This document shows positions 1-7,732 of a DNA stretch of 64,000 nucleotides, in pieces. The notes under the pieces were generated by a model, which saw only the letters and a program-made list of their open reading frames with translations, did no database searches and was not told where the DNA came from. Within the stretch, counting starts at the first letter, position 1. Each line of letters opens with the position of its first letter. Location of the stretch: contig JANQMU010000013.1 of the NCBI GenBank assembly GCA_028279875.1, positions 40,491 to 104,490 on the forward strand. Reading direction: 5' to 3'. The DNA is from Rhizobiaceae bacterium (GTDB lineage: Bacteria > Pseudomonadota > Alphaproteobacteria > Rhizobiales > Rhizobiaceae). The position numbers and the translations under genes were made by a program.

Positions 1-1078
1 TGACCGCCTCACCGGTCCGCGCGGACTGTTCGGCGGCAACACCGATGGCAACCGCCCTGCCACCATCCTCGAGACTGACCTCCGGCTGCCCGCCTTCGCG
101 GATCAGGCGAAGGAATTTCTGATGCTGGTAGAAGGTCGAGCCATGATGATCACCGGCGGACAGAATCGCCGGGTCGGTATGAATGTCCTCGCGCCGCTCG
201 ATCTTCTCCGCCCGGGTGGAAATGGCGATCTGCGACGGCCTCTCCCGGCCATCGGTCGAGAACCGGGCCGGGCCCGGGACAAAGGCCTCAATGCGCGCCC
301 GCTCGCCGGTCACGCTGACGGTTTCCTGCCAATAGGCCCCTTCGGCGAACATGCAAAGATCGAGCATGCCGCGCATGCCGTTTTCGAAATCGACGATCAC
401 GAAAGCATTGTCGAGAATATCCGGCCGGCCGTCATCATGCTGCTCGTCGCGGAAATTCACGTCCATGGCGCCGGATGCATAGACCCGCACCGCTTCGGAC
501 CTTGAAACCAGCCGCATCAGGTCAAAGAAATGGCAGCATTTTTCGACCATGGTGCCGCCGGTCAGCCGCTGAAAGCGGTTCCAGTGATCGACCTTGGCAA
601 GAAACGGAAAGCGGTGTTCGCGGATGGCGATCATATGCACGGCGCCGGCCGTGCCGGCGCGAACCTCGTCGAGCAGCCGGGCAATGGGCGGCATATAGCG
701 ATATTCCATCGCCACCCAGACCGGTGCACGCCGGGGTTGCGCCTGGGCGATAATGTCTCGACATTGTGGCTCGTCAATGCCGAGCGGCTTTTCAACCAGC
801 AGCGGGATATCGGTCGGCAGGATATCGGACAGAATGGGATGATGCAGGTAATTGGGTGCCGCCAGGACAATGGCATCGCAGCCGCCAGCCGCAAGCATCG
901 CCTTGTGATCGGCATAGGCGGCGCATGCCGGGCCGGCTGATTTGGCCGCCATCGTCCGCATCTCCTCATTCGGATCGGCGACCGCGACAATCTGCGTGCC
1001 CTCAAGCAGGGCGATATTGCGGATATGCTCCTGCCCCATCATGCCCGAACCGATGATACCGTAACGGATGTTTTTCAT
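1..1078 (-). CDS. Gfo/Idh/MocA-family NAD(P)-dependent oxidoreductase (3' end beyond window)
   Basis: The frame opens with ATG at 1078 and stays open to base 1, so about 359 codons are present and the C-terminus lies outside the window. The start MKNIRYGIIGSGMMGQEHI carries the Rossmann GxGxxG motif. It is followed by the family's EKP segment (LVEKPLG) and a GGTMVEKCCHFFDLMR stretch containing the usual catalytic-region histidine. Such enzymes oxidise or reduce sugars, inositols or their derivatives in the cytoplasm. The gene follows the isomerase-like gene by 13 bases, so the two are probably one transcript. A sugar or sugar-derivative dehydrogenase fits the neighbouring kinase and aldolase, but the substrate cannot be read from the sequence. 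Confidence 0.85.
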   Translation of the reverse strand, partial: MKNIRYGIIGSGMMGQEHIRNIALLEGTQIVAVADPNEEMRTMAAKSAGPACAAYADHKAMLAAGGCDAIVLAAPNYLHHPILSDILPTDIPLLVEKPLGIDEPQCRDIIAQAQPRRAPVWVAMEYRYMPPIARLLDEVRAGTAGAVHMIAIREHRFPFLAKVDHWNRFQRLTGGTMVEKCCHFFDLMRLVSRSEAVRVYASGAMDVNFRDEQHDDGRPDILDNAFVIVDFENGMRGMLDLCMFAEGAYWQETVSVTGERARIEAFVPGPARFSTDGRERPSQIAISTRAEKIERREDIHTDPAILSAGDHHGSTFYQHQKFLRLIREGGQPEVSLEDGGRAVAIGVAAEQSARTGEAV

Positions 1079-1091
1079 GCAGCGCTAACTC

Positions 1092-2489
1092 TCAAAGACG
1101 AACAACAGGAAGATCAAGGGCGGCGGCCAGCGACAGGAGCGTCTCGGTGTGGTCGCCATAGGTCAGCGCCATATGGTGCTCCAGCCCGCAATTGAAAAGA
1201 TCGGGAAGCATATCGGCCACCGGCCGGTCGAAGCGCAGCACGCCGGAGGTTCCGGTAAAGGCCATCGGCCGCTTCAGCACCTCGCCGCCGGCGATGACCA
1301 GTCTGTGCGCGCCATGCGCCTGGCTCAGCCGCAGCAGGCTGACCCGGCCGGGTTTCAGCGCGAACTGGTAGAGTAGCGGCATCTTGCGATTGGTGTGCAG
1401 CGTTGCCTCGGCCATGCCATCCGGATCGGCCATCGAAATCGGCGCCTGTCCGCAATGCCAGACGACTCCGGTATCGTCGTCGACATCCATATCGACCAGA
1501 TCCACCAGGAAGACCGGCGCATCGGCGACCGCCTGCAGCAGCAATTGTGTCGCCGCGCCATAGACATCGGCCTCACAGGCGCAGGGCACCCGGGCCTCGC
1601 CCATCATCGACACGGGCCCGCACACCGCGCCGCCATAGACCGTAAAGGTCTCCGGCCAGCAGCGGATGGCGAAGGCGTCGAAGCCGCCGCGGGCGCGAAT
1701 GGCCTCGATCGCCGCCTTCAGCTTGAATGACCTGTCCAACTGGTTCTGATCGACCGTCTCGAGACCGGCCAGTTGCGACGCCGTCTGCGACCGGATTGCC
1801 GCCGCAGTCTCATCCGGCACCTGCGCCGCCGTGTCGAAGAGATCCTCAAGCGGCAGTTCCTCGACATCGATGGCGGTCAGGCTCTCAAGCGCGCGCCGGT
1901 CATAGCGGCAAGTATCGAACCCCTCGGGATGGGCGCCGAGCCGGCCGATCGTCTGTCCCGCGACGGCATCAAGGACCGCCTGACCGGCCGCGCTATCGGC
2001 ATCGCACCTTTTGCCGGTCAGCGGTTGGACCATGCGATCGCCGCTGATGAGATCGTCGAGCTGGCGGACGATGTCGGCGTCGGTCGGCGCGGCGTAGAGC
2101 CATGAAAAGCGGCGCTCGACAAGACCGAGCGCATGGGAGGCAAGGTTGAGACCGCAAAAGGCGTTGAGCCGCAGCCGCCCGCCGAGCCGCGGTTCGGGGA
2201 CCGCCCACAGGGCAAGCGGCACGGAGAACCGCTCGGCAATACGTACACAAGCCGCCGCATCGGTAAAGGTCACCTGCAACACCAAAACGAGGTCCGGCGC
2301 CTCGGCCGCAAGCGCCTCGATCGCCGCATCCGTCTCGTCGCTGTCCATCAGCAGCCGGTCGGAGCCCAGCAGGGTCCGGCCGGTTGCGGTCAGCGCATCC
2401 AGCATGGCTGCCAATTGTTGCTCGGCAAAGGGGACGTCGAAGGTCGGTCGTCCCAGCGGCAAAACGCCGATGGTTTCGTTGCGTTTCAT
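1092..2489 (-). CDS. L-fucose/L-arabinose isomerase-like protein (COG2407 type)
   Basis: This 465-residue protein starts at ATG 2489, chosen because GGCGGAG sits about 8 bases upstream; a longer frame to 2606 has no such site. It has an N-terminal Rossmann-like half (MKRNETIGVLPLGRPTFDVP) and a C-terminal half with CWPETFTVYGG, VPCACEADVYGA and VVWHCGQAP, the pattern of fucose-isomerase-related proteins in which Glu, Asp and His residues bind a metal. It would interconvert an aldose and a ketose in the cytoplasm. The Gfo/Idh/MocA oxidoreductase follows 13 bases downstream. A kinase and aldolase pair lies nearby on the same strand, so an aldose to ketose step feeding them is an attractive inference. 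The specific sugar is unknown. Confidence 0.7.
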   Translation of the reverse strand: MKRNETIGVLPLGRPTFDVPFAEQQLAAMLDALTATGRTLLGSDRLLMDSDETDAAIEALAAEAPDLVLVLQVTFTDAAACVRIAERFSVPLALWAVPEPRLGGRLRLNAFCGLNLASHALGLVERRFSWLYAAPTDADIVRQLDDLISGDRMVQPLTGKRCDADSAAGQAVLDAVAGQTIGRLGAHPEGFDTCRYDRRALESLTAIDVEELPLEDLFDTAAQVPDETAAAIRSQTASQLAGLETVDQNQLDRSFKLKAAIEAIRARGGFDAFAIRCWPETFTVYGGAVCGPVSMMGEARVPCACEADVYGAATQLLLQAVADAPVFLVDLVDMDVDDDTGVVWHCGQAPISMADPDGMAEATLHTNRKMPLLYQFALKPGRVSLLRLSQAHGAHRLVIAGGEVLKRPMAFTGTSGVLRFDRPVADMLPDLFNCGLEHHMALTYGDHTETLLSLAAALDLPVVRL

Positions 2490-2635
2490 TGCCAAACTCC
2501 GCCCGTCACCCGCTGTCGCGGCCCAACGGTCGACCCGCCCGTTCCGGTCCGGTTCATTGTTTTGAAAGATTCGTCTGCGGACGATTGTTTTCTTTGGCCC
2601 GAACATGCTCTAAATCTGTAGGAAGGAGCCATTGA

Positions 2636-3202
2636 ATGAAGCCACGATCCTTTGTTGTCGCCAGTGTTCTGGTGTTGTTCGCGATGGCTGTGACATCCGC
2701 CCGTGCGACCGAGGCCGCCTGGGCGCGGCTGGCCACCGGCGGCTACACGATCCTGATGACCAACGCCCTGGCTCCTGGCGTCGGCGACCCGCCCTTTTTC
2801 GATCTGGAGGACTGCTCGACCCAGCGCAATCTGTCGGATCGCGGCCGGCAACTGGCGCGCCGCCAGGGCGTGCGGTTCGCAGCGCGCGCCGTCTCCATTT
2901 CGAAGGTCTATAGCAGCCGCTGGTGCCGGACGCTCGAAACCGCCGAAAACGCCTTTCGCGATCTCGAGGCCGAACCGCTGGAAGCGCTCGATCCGGTCGG
3001 CGGCGAGGGTGGCGGTGATACCGATGCGGTCATCGACATCATCAAGGCCTTTCGCGGTCCCGGCAATCAGGTGATGATCACCCATCCGGAGAACATCGAA
3101 GCGCTGACCGGCACGGCGCCCCGGCAGGGCGAGGCGGTCATCGTCGCGCCGACCCGAAGCGGCAACGGGATCGATGTGGTGGCGCGACTGCTCTTGAACT
3201 AG
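2636..3202 (+). CDS. Secreted histidine-phosphatase superfamily protein with the catalytic RH motif lost
   Basis: The 188-residue protein starts at ATG 2636 behind GGAAGGAG and has a Sec signal peptide (about 1-24, ending SARA). The body matches periplasmic histidine phosphatases of proteobacteria, including DCSTQRNLSDRGRQLARRQG and YSSRWCRTLETA. Where that family has RH in a G-Y-x-I-L-M-R-H-A context, this protein has GGYTILMTNALAPG, so Arg and His are replaced by Thr41 and Asn42. The second catalytic-region histidine is kept in MITHPENIEALTG. The phosphohistidine acceptor is therefore missing and the protein is probably not a phosphatase; a binding or decayed role is possible. It is the only plus-strand gene in this part of the sugar cluster. 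Confidence 0.75.
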   Translation: MKPRSFVVASVLVLFAMAVTSARATEAAWARLATGGYTILMTNALAPGVGDPPFFDLEDCSTQRNLSDRGRQLARRQGVRFAARAVSISKVYSSRWCRTLETAENAFRDLEAEPLEALDPVGGEGGGDTDAVIDIIKAFRGPGNQVMITHPENIEALTGTAPRQGEAVIVAPTRSGNGIDVVARLLLN

Positions 3203-3237
3203 AGATAGTACGCCGATCTCCTCGCTTCCGCGCGGCA

Positions 3238-4284
3238 TCACGATGCAAAATCCGCATAGTCATGGCGAAATCTCTGATCGTCCGGCATCAGCGCCTCGCC
3301 GGCCCCGTCGAAAAGCGCATGAGCATGCCAGGGCTGCGCTTCGGCGTCGGTCAGACGGTTGAGGTCTTTCATATAGTTGACTGACTCATTTTCGAGCTCC
3401 CGGCGCATGGCCTGCCAGTCCGGGAAATGCGAAAACGCGTCGAGCCAGATCGCCCGGCCGGCAAGATAGCCGGAGGCGCCGGCCCGATAGGCATGGGTCA
3501 GGATGTTGCGGAAATCCGCCTTGCTCGCACCGGCCGAAAGCATGACCCAGGGGCGCCCGGCAAGGCGGCCCATTTCATCGAACACCGCCTGTGCTTCCTC
3601 CCAGCCCTCCTGGCCGACGCCGGGAACGGTCTGCGCGTTCAACGGACTTTCGAGCTTGAAGACATCGACACCGAATTCCGGTTCGGCAAATGCCGCGACC
3701 GACGCCAGAACATCTTCGGTTTTCTTGCCCTGCAGTTCCACATAGTCTGTGGTCTGATGGGCATCGCTCGCCAGCGGATAGACCAGCAATTCGAACAGGA
3801 AGGGAATGTCATAGCGCGCGCAGGCCTCGCCGATGCGCCTGACCATGTCCTTCTGGTGGTTATTGACCGATGGCGATGCATCCGGCCGGTACCAGGCCAG
3901 CACCTTCACGGCATCGCCACCCATGCGCTTGATCTTGGCGACCGACCAGTCATCGATCGGTGCCGACAGGCGGCCGCCGTCCGTTTCCTCGAACACCGAA
4001 TCCTCAAGGGTGACGATCAATCCCTTTTGCGGCGACAGGAACCGCAGGCCGCGCGGCACCGCATAATGCGGGTCGAGCAGCATGGCCGAGGATTCGCGCT
4101 GCAGGGTCTCGGTCAGCAGCGCCTTGAACCGCGCCACATCGTCATAGGGCGCCTCGACCACTTCATAATGTGCGGCGATCGGGTTCTTGATCGGCGGACG
4201 CTGATCGACGGCGGTCATCTTGAAACGGCCCGCACCGTCTGCCATGCGCCGCATGCCCCAGAGTTTGCCGGCTGTCAGATGCAT
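3238..4284 (-). CDS. LacD/YihT-type class I aldolase (tagatose-1,6-bisphosphate or 6-sulfofructose-1-phosphate aldolase-like)
   Basis: The 348-residue protein starts at ATG 4284, sharing one base with the TAA stop of the kinase (TAATG), which implies translational coupling. Family signatures are KMTAVDQRPPI near residue 22, the Schiff-base lysine segment VDVFKLESP (Lys210), the phosphate- or sulfonate-binding loop WVMLSAGAS (246-254) and GYLAGRAIW (272-280). LacD cleaves tagatose 1,6-bisphosphate, and its relative YihT cleaves 6-deoxy-6-sulfofructose 1-phosphate in sulfoglycolysis. The neighbouring YihV-like kinase favours a ketose 1-phosphate substrate that may carry a 6-substituent. Which substrate is used is inference. 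The N-terminal part is longer than in YihT as I recall it. Confidence 0.8.
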   Translation of the reverse strand: MHLTAGKLWGMRRMADGAGRFKMTAVDQRPPIKNPIAAHYEVVEAPYDDVARFKALLTETLQRESSAMLLDPHYAVPRGLRFLSPQKGLIVTLEDSVFEETDGGRLSAPIDDWSVAKIKRMGGDAVKVLAWYRPDASPSVNNHQKDMVRRIGEACARYDIPFLFELLVYPLASDAHQTTDYVELQGKKTEDVLASVAAFAEPEFGVDVFKLESPLNAQTVPGVGQEGWEEAQAVFDEMGRLAGRPWVMLSAGASKADFRNILTHAYRAGASGYLAGRAIWLDAFSHFPDWQAMRRELENESVNYMKDLNRLTDAEAQPWHAHALFDGAGEALMPDDQRFRHDYADFAS

Positions 4285-5180
4285 TATGGGTTCTCCTTGA
4301 GGAAGTCGTCGACGGCCGCGCCGGACGGAATGCCGGTCCGGCCACCGAATTGCGTGCATTTGAGGGCTGACACCGCATTGGCATAGCGGATCGCCTCCGG
4401 CTCCGGAGCACCCGCGGCCAGCCGTAGCGCGAACGCGCCGTGCCAGACATCGCCCGCCCCAAGCGTGTCGACCGTGTCGACAGCGAAGGCCGGGACCCGC
4501 CGAACCGCTTCGCCGTCCCACCACAGCACCCCGTTTTCGCCCTGCGTCACGCAAACAAAGGCCCCCGTCTCCCCGGCGGCCTGCCGGAGCCCCGCCTCCG
4601 GATCCGAGCTGCCGCTGAAATCGGCAAGGCCATCGGCGGAAAAGGCGATATGGCTGGCGATCTCGAGCGCCTCCGACGCCTCGCGCACCGGCGCCTCGCC
4701 ATCGATGATTCCCGGCACGCCGCGCTGCCGCGCCCGCTCCATGAGAACACGCGCGCCCTGCGGCCAGCGCGTATCGGCCAGCGCCGCGCCGAATTCCGGC
4801 ATGGCGGCCCGTTCCAGCCAGTCGCTGCCGAAATCCATGGCCTCATCGCGAAAGGCTACGATATGACGCTCGCCATCGCCGTCGACAACCACCGAGGAAT
4901 AGGAGGTCCGCCGGCCGGCAAGCCGCTTCACCAGGGCGCAATCGACCTTCTCGTCCGCCAGCCCCTCCAGAACCATGTCGCCGATCATGTCGTCACCGAG
5001 GCGGGCAGCCAGAACGGCATGACCGCCGAGCCGCGCGACCGTGACCGCGGCATTCGCCGCGCAGCCGCCGCCGACGATCATCGCCTCGCGTGCCCGATAT
5101 TTGCGTCCGGGCTCCGGAACGTCATCCAGTCGAAAGATAAAATCGATGACAGCGACGCCGGCAGCAAGTACGGTTGTCAT
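4284..5180 (-). CDS. PfkB-family sugar kinase, YihV-like
   Basis: The start is ATG 5180, with GGGAGGT upstream; a longer frame to 5243 would run into the operator. The 298-residue protein has the PfkB signature DTLGAGDVWHGAF (238-250) with catalytic Asp244, and an N-terminal GGG-AANAAV substrate-side motif. Its length and layout match E. coli YihV (6-deoxy-6-sulfofructose kinase) as I remember that sequence. Shared points include VSALKCTQFGGRTGIPS near the C-terminus and an Arg-Trp pair at 138-139. It should phosphorylate a ketose at O1 for the coupled aldolase. Ketohexokinase activity on an ordinary ketose remains an alternative. A palindromic site lies about 65 bases upstream. Confidence 0.8.
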   Translation of the reverse strand: MTTVLAAGVAVIDFIFRLDDVPEPGRKYRAREAMIVGGGCAANAAVTVARLGGHAVLAARLGDDMIGDMVLEGLADEKVDCALVKRLAGRRTSYSSVVVDGDGERHIVAFRDEAMDFGSDWLERAAMPEFGAALADTRWPQGARVLMERARQRGVPGIIDGEAPVREASEALEIASHIAFSADGLADFSGSSDPEAGLRQAAGETGAFVCVTQGENGVLWWDGEAVRRVPAFAVDTVDTLGAGDVWHGAFALRLAAGAPEPEAIRYANAVSALKCTQFGGRTGIPSGAAVDDFLKENP

Positions 5181-5469
5181 GATGGCGCGACGGACCTCCC
5201 GGTGACCGGGCGGCATCGGCCCGATTTTCGGCCAATCTACCAAGTCTTATATAAGATACAAGACCAAAGTGCCTTCCGGAGCGCCGAAATTGCTGCATCG
5301 GTGATCGAGACCCTCTACGCCCTCCGAAGAGCGGGAAACTTTCAAACATCAAGGCAGCTTGCCGGTTACGCGAGATCACGCGCACGGCGGCGGCCTTGTC
5401 AAACTCGGCAATGTAGTGATGAATTTTATGAAGATCGGCCAGTGCTTCGGGTGTAATATGAACGTTCAA
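5122..5469 (-). pseudogene. ParE/RelE-type toxin remnant with a diverged C-terminus
   Basis: Reading from TTG 5469, the frame begins NVHITPEALADLHKIHHYI and continues through SRNRQAALMFESFPLFGG (to about 5320), which is the N-terminal half of a ParE-family toxin. After residue 50 the frame diverges into RRGSRSPMQQ and runs through the promoter and the kinase start. The usual ParE ending with its conserved Arg is missing. A frameshift plus loss of the 3' end is the simplest reading. The start overlaps the end of the antitoxin gene, as is normal for such pairs. Confidence 0.6.
5244..5264. promoter_or_regulatory. Palindromic operator-like site 1 (kinase-aldolase promoter)
   Basis: This stretch contains the perfect palindrome TCTTATATAAGA (5245-5256) with an extra AAGAC half-repeat on its right. 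The reverse complement of 5246-5262 region reads TGTATCTTATATAAGAC, which recurs exactly at 8861-8877 ahead of dctP. It lies upstream of the kinase start at 5180. A DNA-binding regulator, perhaps of the GntR class, is a plausible reader, but no regulator gene for it is in the window. Confidence 0.6.
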
Positions 5470-5644
5470 AGCCGAACTGCTCCCACACTTTGGAAGCAGG
5501 TATCTGTCGGGATCGGTCTTCAGCCTGCTCAAGCGCTCTCCTGATTTTCGCCTCTTTCCATGCGATGTAATCAGGATCGGTTGCAGGTGCTTCAGCCGGG
5601 CACAGGTGATCTTCGAGGCCCTGCTTTTGATCTATTTCGTTCAT
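5426..5644 (-). CDS. Antitoxin-like small protein paired with the ParE remnant
   Basis: This is a 72-residue protein starting at ATG 5644. Its core DPDYIAWKEAKIRRALEQAE followed by RSRQIPASKVWEQFGFER is typical of the small antitoxins encoded just upstream of ParE-type toxins in alphaproteobacteria. It should bind and neutralise the toxin and repress its own promoter. The last 15 codons overlap the toxin start (TTG 5469). The antitoxin frame appears intact while the toxin is not, which is the expected course of decay for such a module. The ribosome binding site is weak. Confidence 0.6.
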   Translation of the reverse strand: MNEIDQKQGLEDHLCPAEAPATDPDYIAWKEAKIRRALEQAEDRSRQIPASKVWEQFGFERSYYTRSTGRSS

Positions 5645-5749
5645 AACGCCACTAATACCAGCTCCGCAGCACGGAAATCCAACAAAATCATAACATTTTG
5701 TCAGGTTCCGTGAATGCCAGCCTTACCGCGCTGTTCAACTTGAAGGCCC

Positions 5750-7156
5750 CTAATCCACCGGCAATCCGCTCGGCACGGCCGTCGGTCGCCCGAGCCGCCC
5801 GGCAACGCTTCGTTCGCCCGTCAGCGAGCGCAGGAAGGCGAGCAGCGACTGAATGTCCCGTTCCTCGAGGGCGACCGGTTCGATGTCGATCCGGCTGCGC
5901 ACCCGTTGCCGCTCGCGCCGGTCCTGGAGCGCGATGAAGTCGACTTCCGCCAGCACTTCGCTCGCCGGCAGCCGGACATCCTCCGGCCGCCACCGGTCGA
6001 AACCCGCCGCCGGGTCGAGATGGTGGCGGATGATGCCCTCGAGATCGGCATAGGCGCCATTGTGGCCGTATGGCGCGGTCAGCGCGACATTGCGCAGCGA
6101 CGGCGTGCGGAACCGGTAGGCGTCTTCCAGCCGGTCGGTTTCGCCCATCCGGCCGACATCGCGCGGCAGCAACTCGAAGGTCCGGGTCCGGCCGGGGCCG
6201 AATTGCGGCAGCGCCAGGGCATGGAAATCATGATCGGTCAGCAGCGGCCCGCTGTGGCAGGTCGCACACTGGCCCCGGCCGAAGAACACCTCCATGCCAG
6301 CCAGCGCCTGCGGGGCAAGGGCCTCCCGGTCGCCGGCCATATAGCGGTCGAACGGGCTGTCGAAGGAGCGCCATTCGGAGATGACAAAATCGCCGATGGC
6401 ATTGGCGATATGGATGAAATCGATATCGGCCGAGCGCGCCACATCGCCATAGGCGTCGACGAACAGAGGTTCATAGGCGCCGGTCGCCCGGATGCGCTCC
6501 GTCAGCAGGGTCCACACCTTGTCGATACGGTCGTTTCTCGCCCCGGCGATTTCATTTTCCTCCGGCCGTCCGGCCATCTCCGTTTCCGAGGTCACCGGAA
6601 AGGCCGCCTGCGCGGCGACAATGTGGTTGAGACCCTGCGGCAGATATTCCTCGGCCGGCGAGTTGAAGCCATTGCCAAAGAGATCGCTGATGCTCAGCCG
6701 GCCGTCGTGAAACAGCATTTGGATGTCGCGATGGCCGAGATTGAACAGCGCCGGCGAATTACGCGGCACGCGGCGGTCGATATGCGCCGCCCCGGCGCCG
6801 GTCGTCCGCTTCGGGCCGATCCCTTTACCGCCCTCGCCGACCCCGAGCGGCAGGCCGTCGGCACTGGCGAGGTCATGATGGTGGCAGGTGCCGCAGGAAA
6901 TATTGCGGTTGCCCGACAGGATCGGATCGTAGAACAGCAGCCGTCCCAGCGCCGCGCGCTTTTCGTCAAAGGGGAGAAAGTCGGTTTCGGCAAGGGGCTG
7001 CGGCAATTGCACCCCGGAATCCGATGCAATGGCGCCCACCGATACCGTCGCGGCAACAAAAAGGCCGACCATCGCCATTGTCATCGCGCCCGACCGCAAC
7101 ACTTTGCCGGGACCGGCTTTGCACGATGGCTCGCCGGGGTTAAGCTTCAACCGCAT
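5750..7156 (-). CDS. Di-heme cytochrome c peroxidase / MauG-family protein
   Basis: Two c-type heme sites are visible: CGTCH at residues 88-92 and CATCH at 297-301, counted from ATG 7156. Around them are family segments such as LGRLLFYDPILSGNRNISCG, RRVPRNSPALFNLGHRDIQM, LFHDGR, and FRTPSLRNVALTAPYGHNGAY near the second domain. These enzymes sit in the periplasm and reduce hydrogen peroxide or oxidise other substrates through two hemes. A hydrophobic stretch at about 25-45 probably serves as signal peptide. No clear ribosome binding site marks the start; ATG at 7171 or 7084 is possible. It is divergent from the Sel1-like gene and not obviously part of the sugar pathway. Confidence 0.8.
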   Translation of the reverse strand: MRLKLNPGEPSCKAGPGKVLRSGAMTMAMVGLFVAATVSVGAIASDSGVQLPQPLAETDFLPFDEKRAALGRLLFYDPILSGNRNISCGTCHHHDLASADGLPLGVGEGGKGIGPKRTTGAGAAHIDRRVPRNSPALFNLGHRDIQMLFHDGRLSISDLFGNGFNSPAEEYLPQGLNHIVAAQAAFPVTSETEMAGRPEENEIAGARNDRIDKVWTLLTERIRATGAYEPLFVDAYGDVARSADIDFIHIANAIGDFVISEWRSFDSPFDRYMAGDREALAPQALAGMEVFFGRGQCATCHSGPLLTDHDFHALALPQFGPGRTRTFELLPRDVGRMGETDRLEDAYRFRTPSLRNVALTAPYGHNGAYADLEGIIRHHLDPAAGFDRWRPEDVRLPASEVLAEVDFIALQDRRERQRVRSRIDIEPVALEERDIQSLLAFLRSLTGERSVAGRLGRPTAVPSGLPVD

Positions 7157-7184
7157 CACACCAAACTGCATGGGACAGGAATCC

Positions 7185-7676
7185 ATGAAATTCACCAAAA
7201 TGCGCGCTCTTGTTCTGGCATCGGCCCTGGCTGTCGCGGCGATGCCGGCCTGGGCTGAAATCGAAGCGGCACGCGATCTGATGGAGGAAAGCCGGTTCGA
7301 GGAGGCGATGCAGGCGCTGCTGCCGGCCGCACGCTCCGGCAATGCCGACGCCGAGGAACTGATCGGCGTGATGTATGCCATGGGCCTCGGCGTTCCGCGC
7401 GACGACGTTCGTGCCTTCGAGTGGTATCTGCGCTCGGCGATGAAGGGCCATCCCGGCGCCCAGTCGGGCATCGGCTGGTATTACGAGGTCGGACGCGGTG
7501 TCCCGGAGCCCGACCTTGTGCGCGCCTATCTGTGGTATGTGCTGTCGGCCATCGGCGGCGATCCCGACGCCGCGATCAGCCTTGAAGAGGTGGTCAAGAA
7601 GATGACGCCGGAACAGATCGAACACGCGCAGATCCTCATCAACGACTACAAACCCTGGATGTATCCGTTTCGATAG
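7185..7676 (+). CDS. Secreted Sel1-like repeat protein
   Basis: The start ATG 7185 lies behind GACAGGA. The 163-residue protein begins with a signal peptide (MKFTKMRALVLASALAVAAM..AWA). It then shows Sel1/TPR-like repeats: AEELIGVMYAMGLGVPRDD..AFEWYLRSAMKG and AQSGIGWYYEVGRGVPEPD..AYLWYVLSAIGG. Sel1 proteins are helical scaffolds for protein contacts in the periplasm or at the envelope. Its partner is unknown. It is transcribed away from the cytochrome c peroxidase-like gene, and the two starts are only 29 bases apart, so they may share control. A strong hairpin follows the stop. Confidence 0.75.
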   Translation: MKFTKMRALVLASALAVAAMPAWAEIEAARDLMEESRFEEAMQALLPAARSGNADAEELIGVMYAMGLGVPRDDVRAFEWYLRSAMKGHPGAQSGIGWYYEVGRGVPEPDLVRAYLWYVLSAIGGDPDAAISLEEVVKKMTPEQIEHAQILINDYKPWMYPFR

Positions 7677-7680
7677 AAAA

Positions 7681-7706
7681 CAGGGCCGCGCCACGGCGCA
7701 GCCCTG
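7681..7706. terminator. Bidirectional terminator between the Sel1-like gene and dctP
   Basis: The hairpin CAGGGC-c-GCGCC-ac-GGCGC-a-GCCCTG has an 11-pair stem. It is preceded by AAAA (a T run on the minus strand) and followed by CTCGTTT on the plus strand. It lies between two convergent genes and could end both transcripts. Confidence 0.7.
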
Positions 7707-7732
7707 CTCGTTTCATCGCAAACGGCACGCCG

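Noticed and set aside
5906..7258. 450-codon open frame on the plus strand
   Set aside because: It is antisense to the di-heme cytochrome c peroxidase-like gene, whose heme motifs and family segments prove that strand; long antisense frames are common in high-GC DNA.
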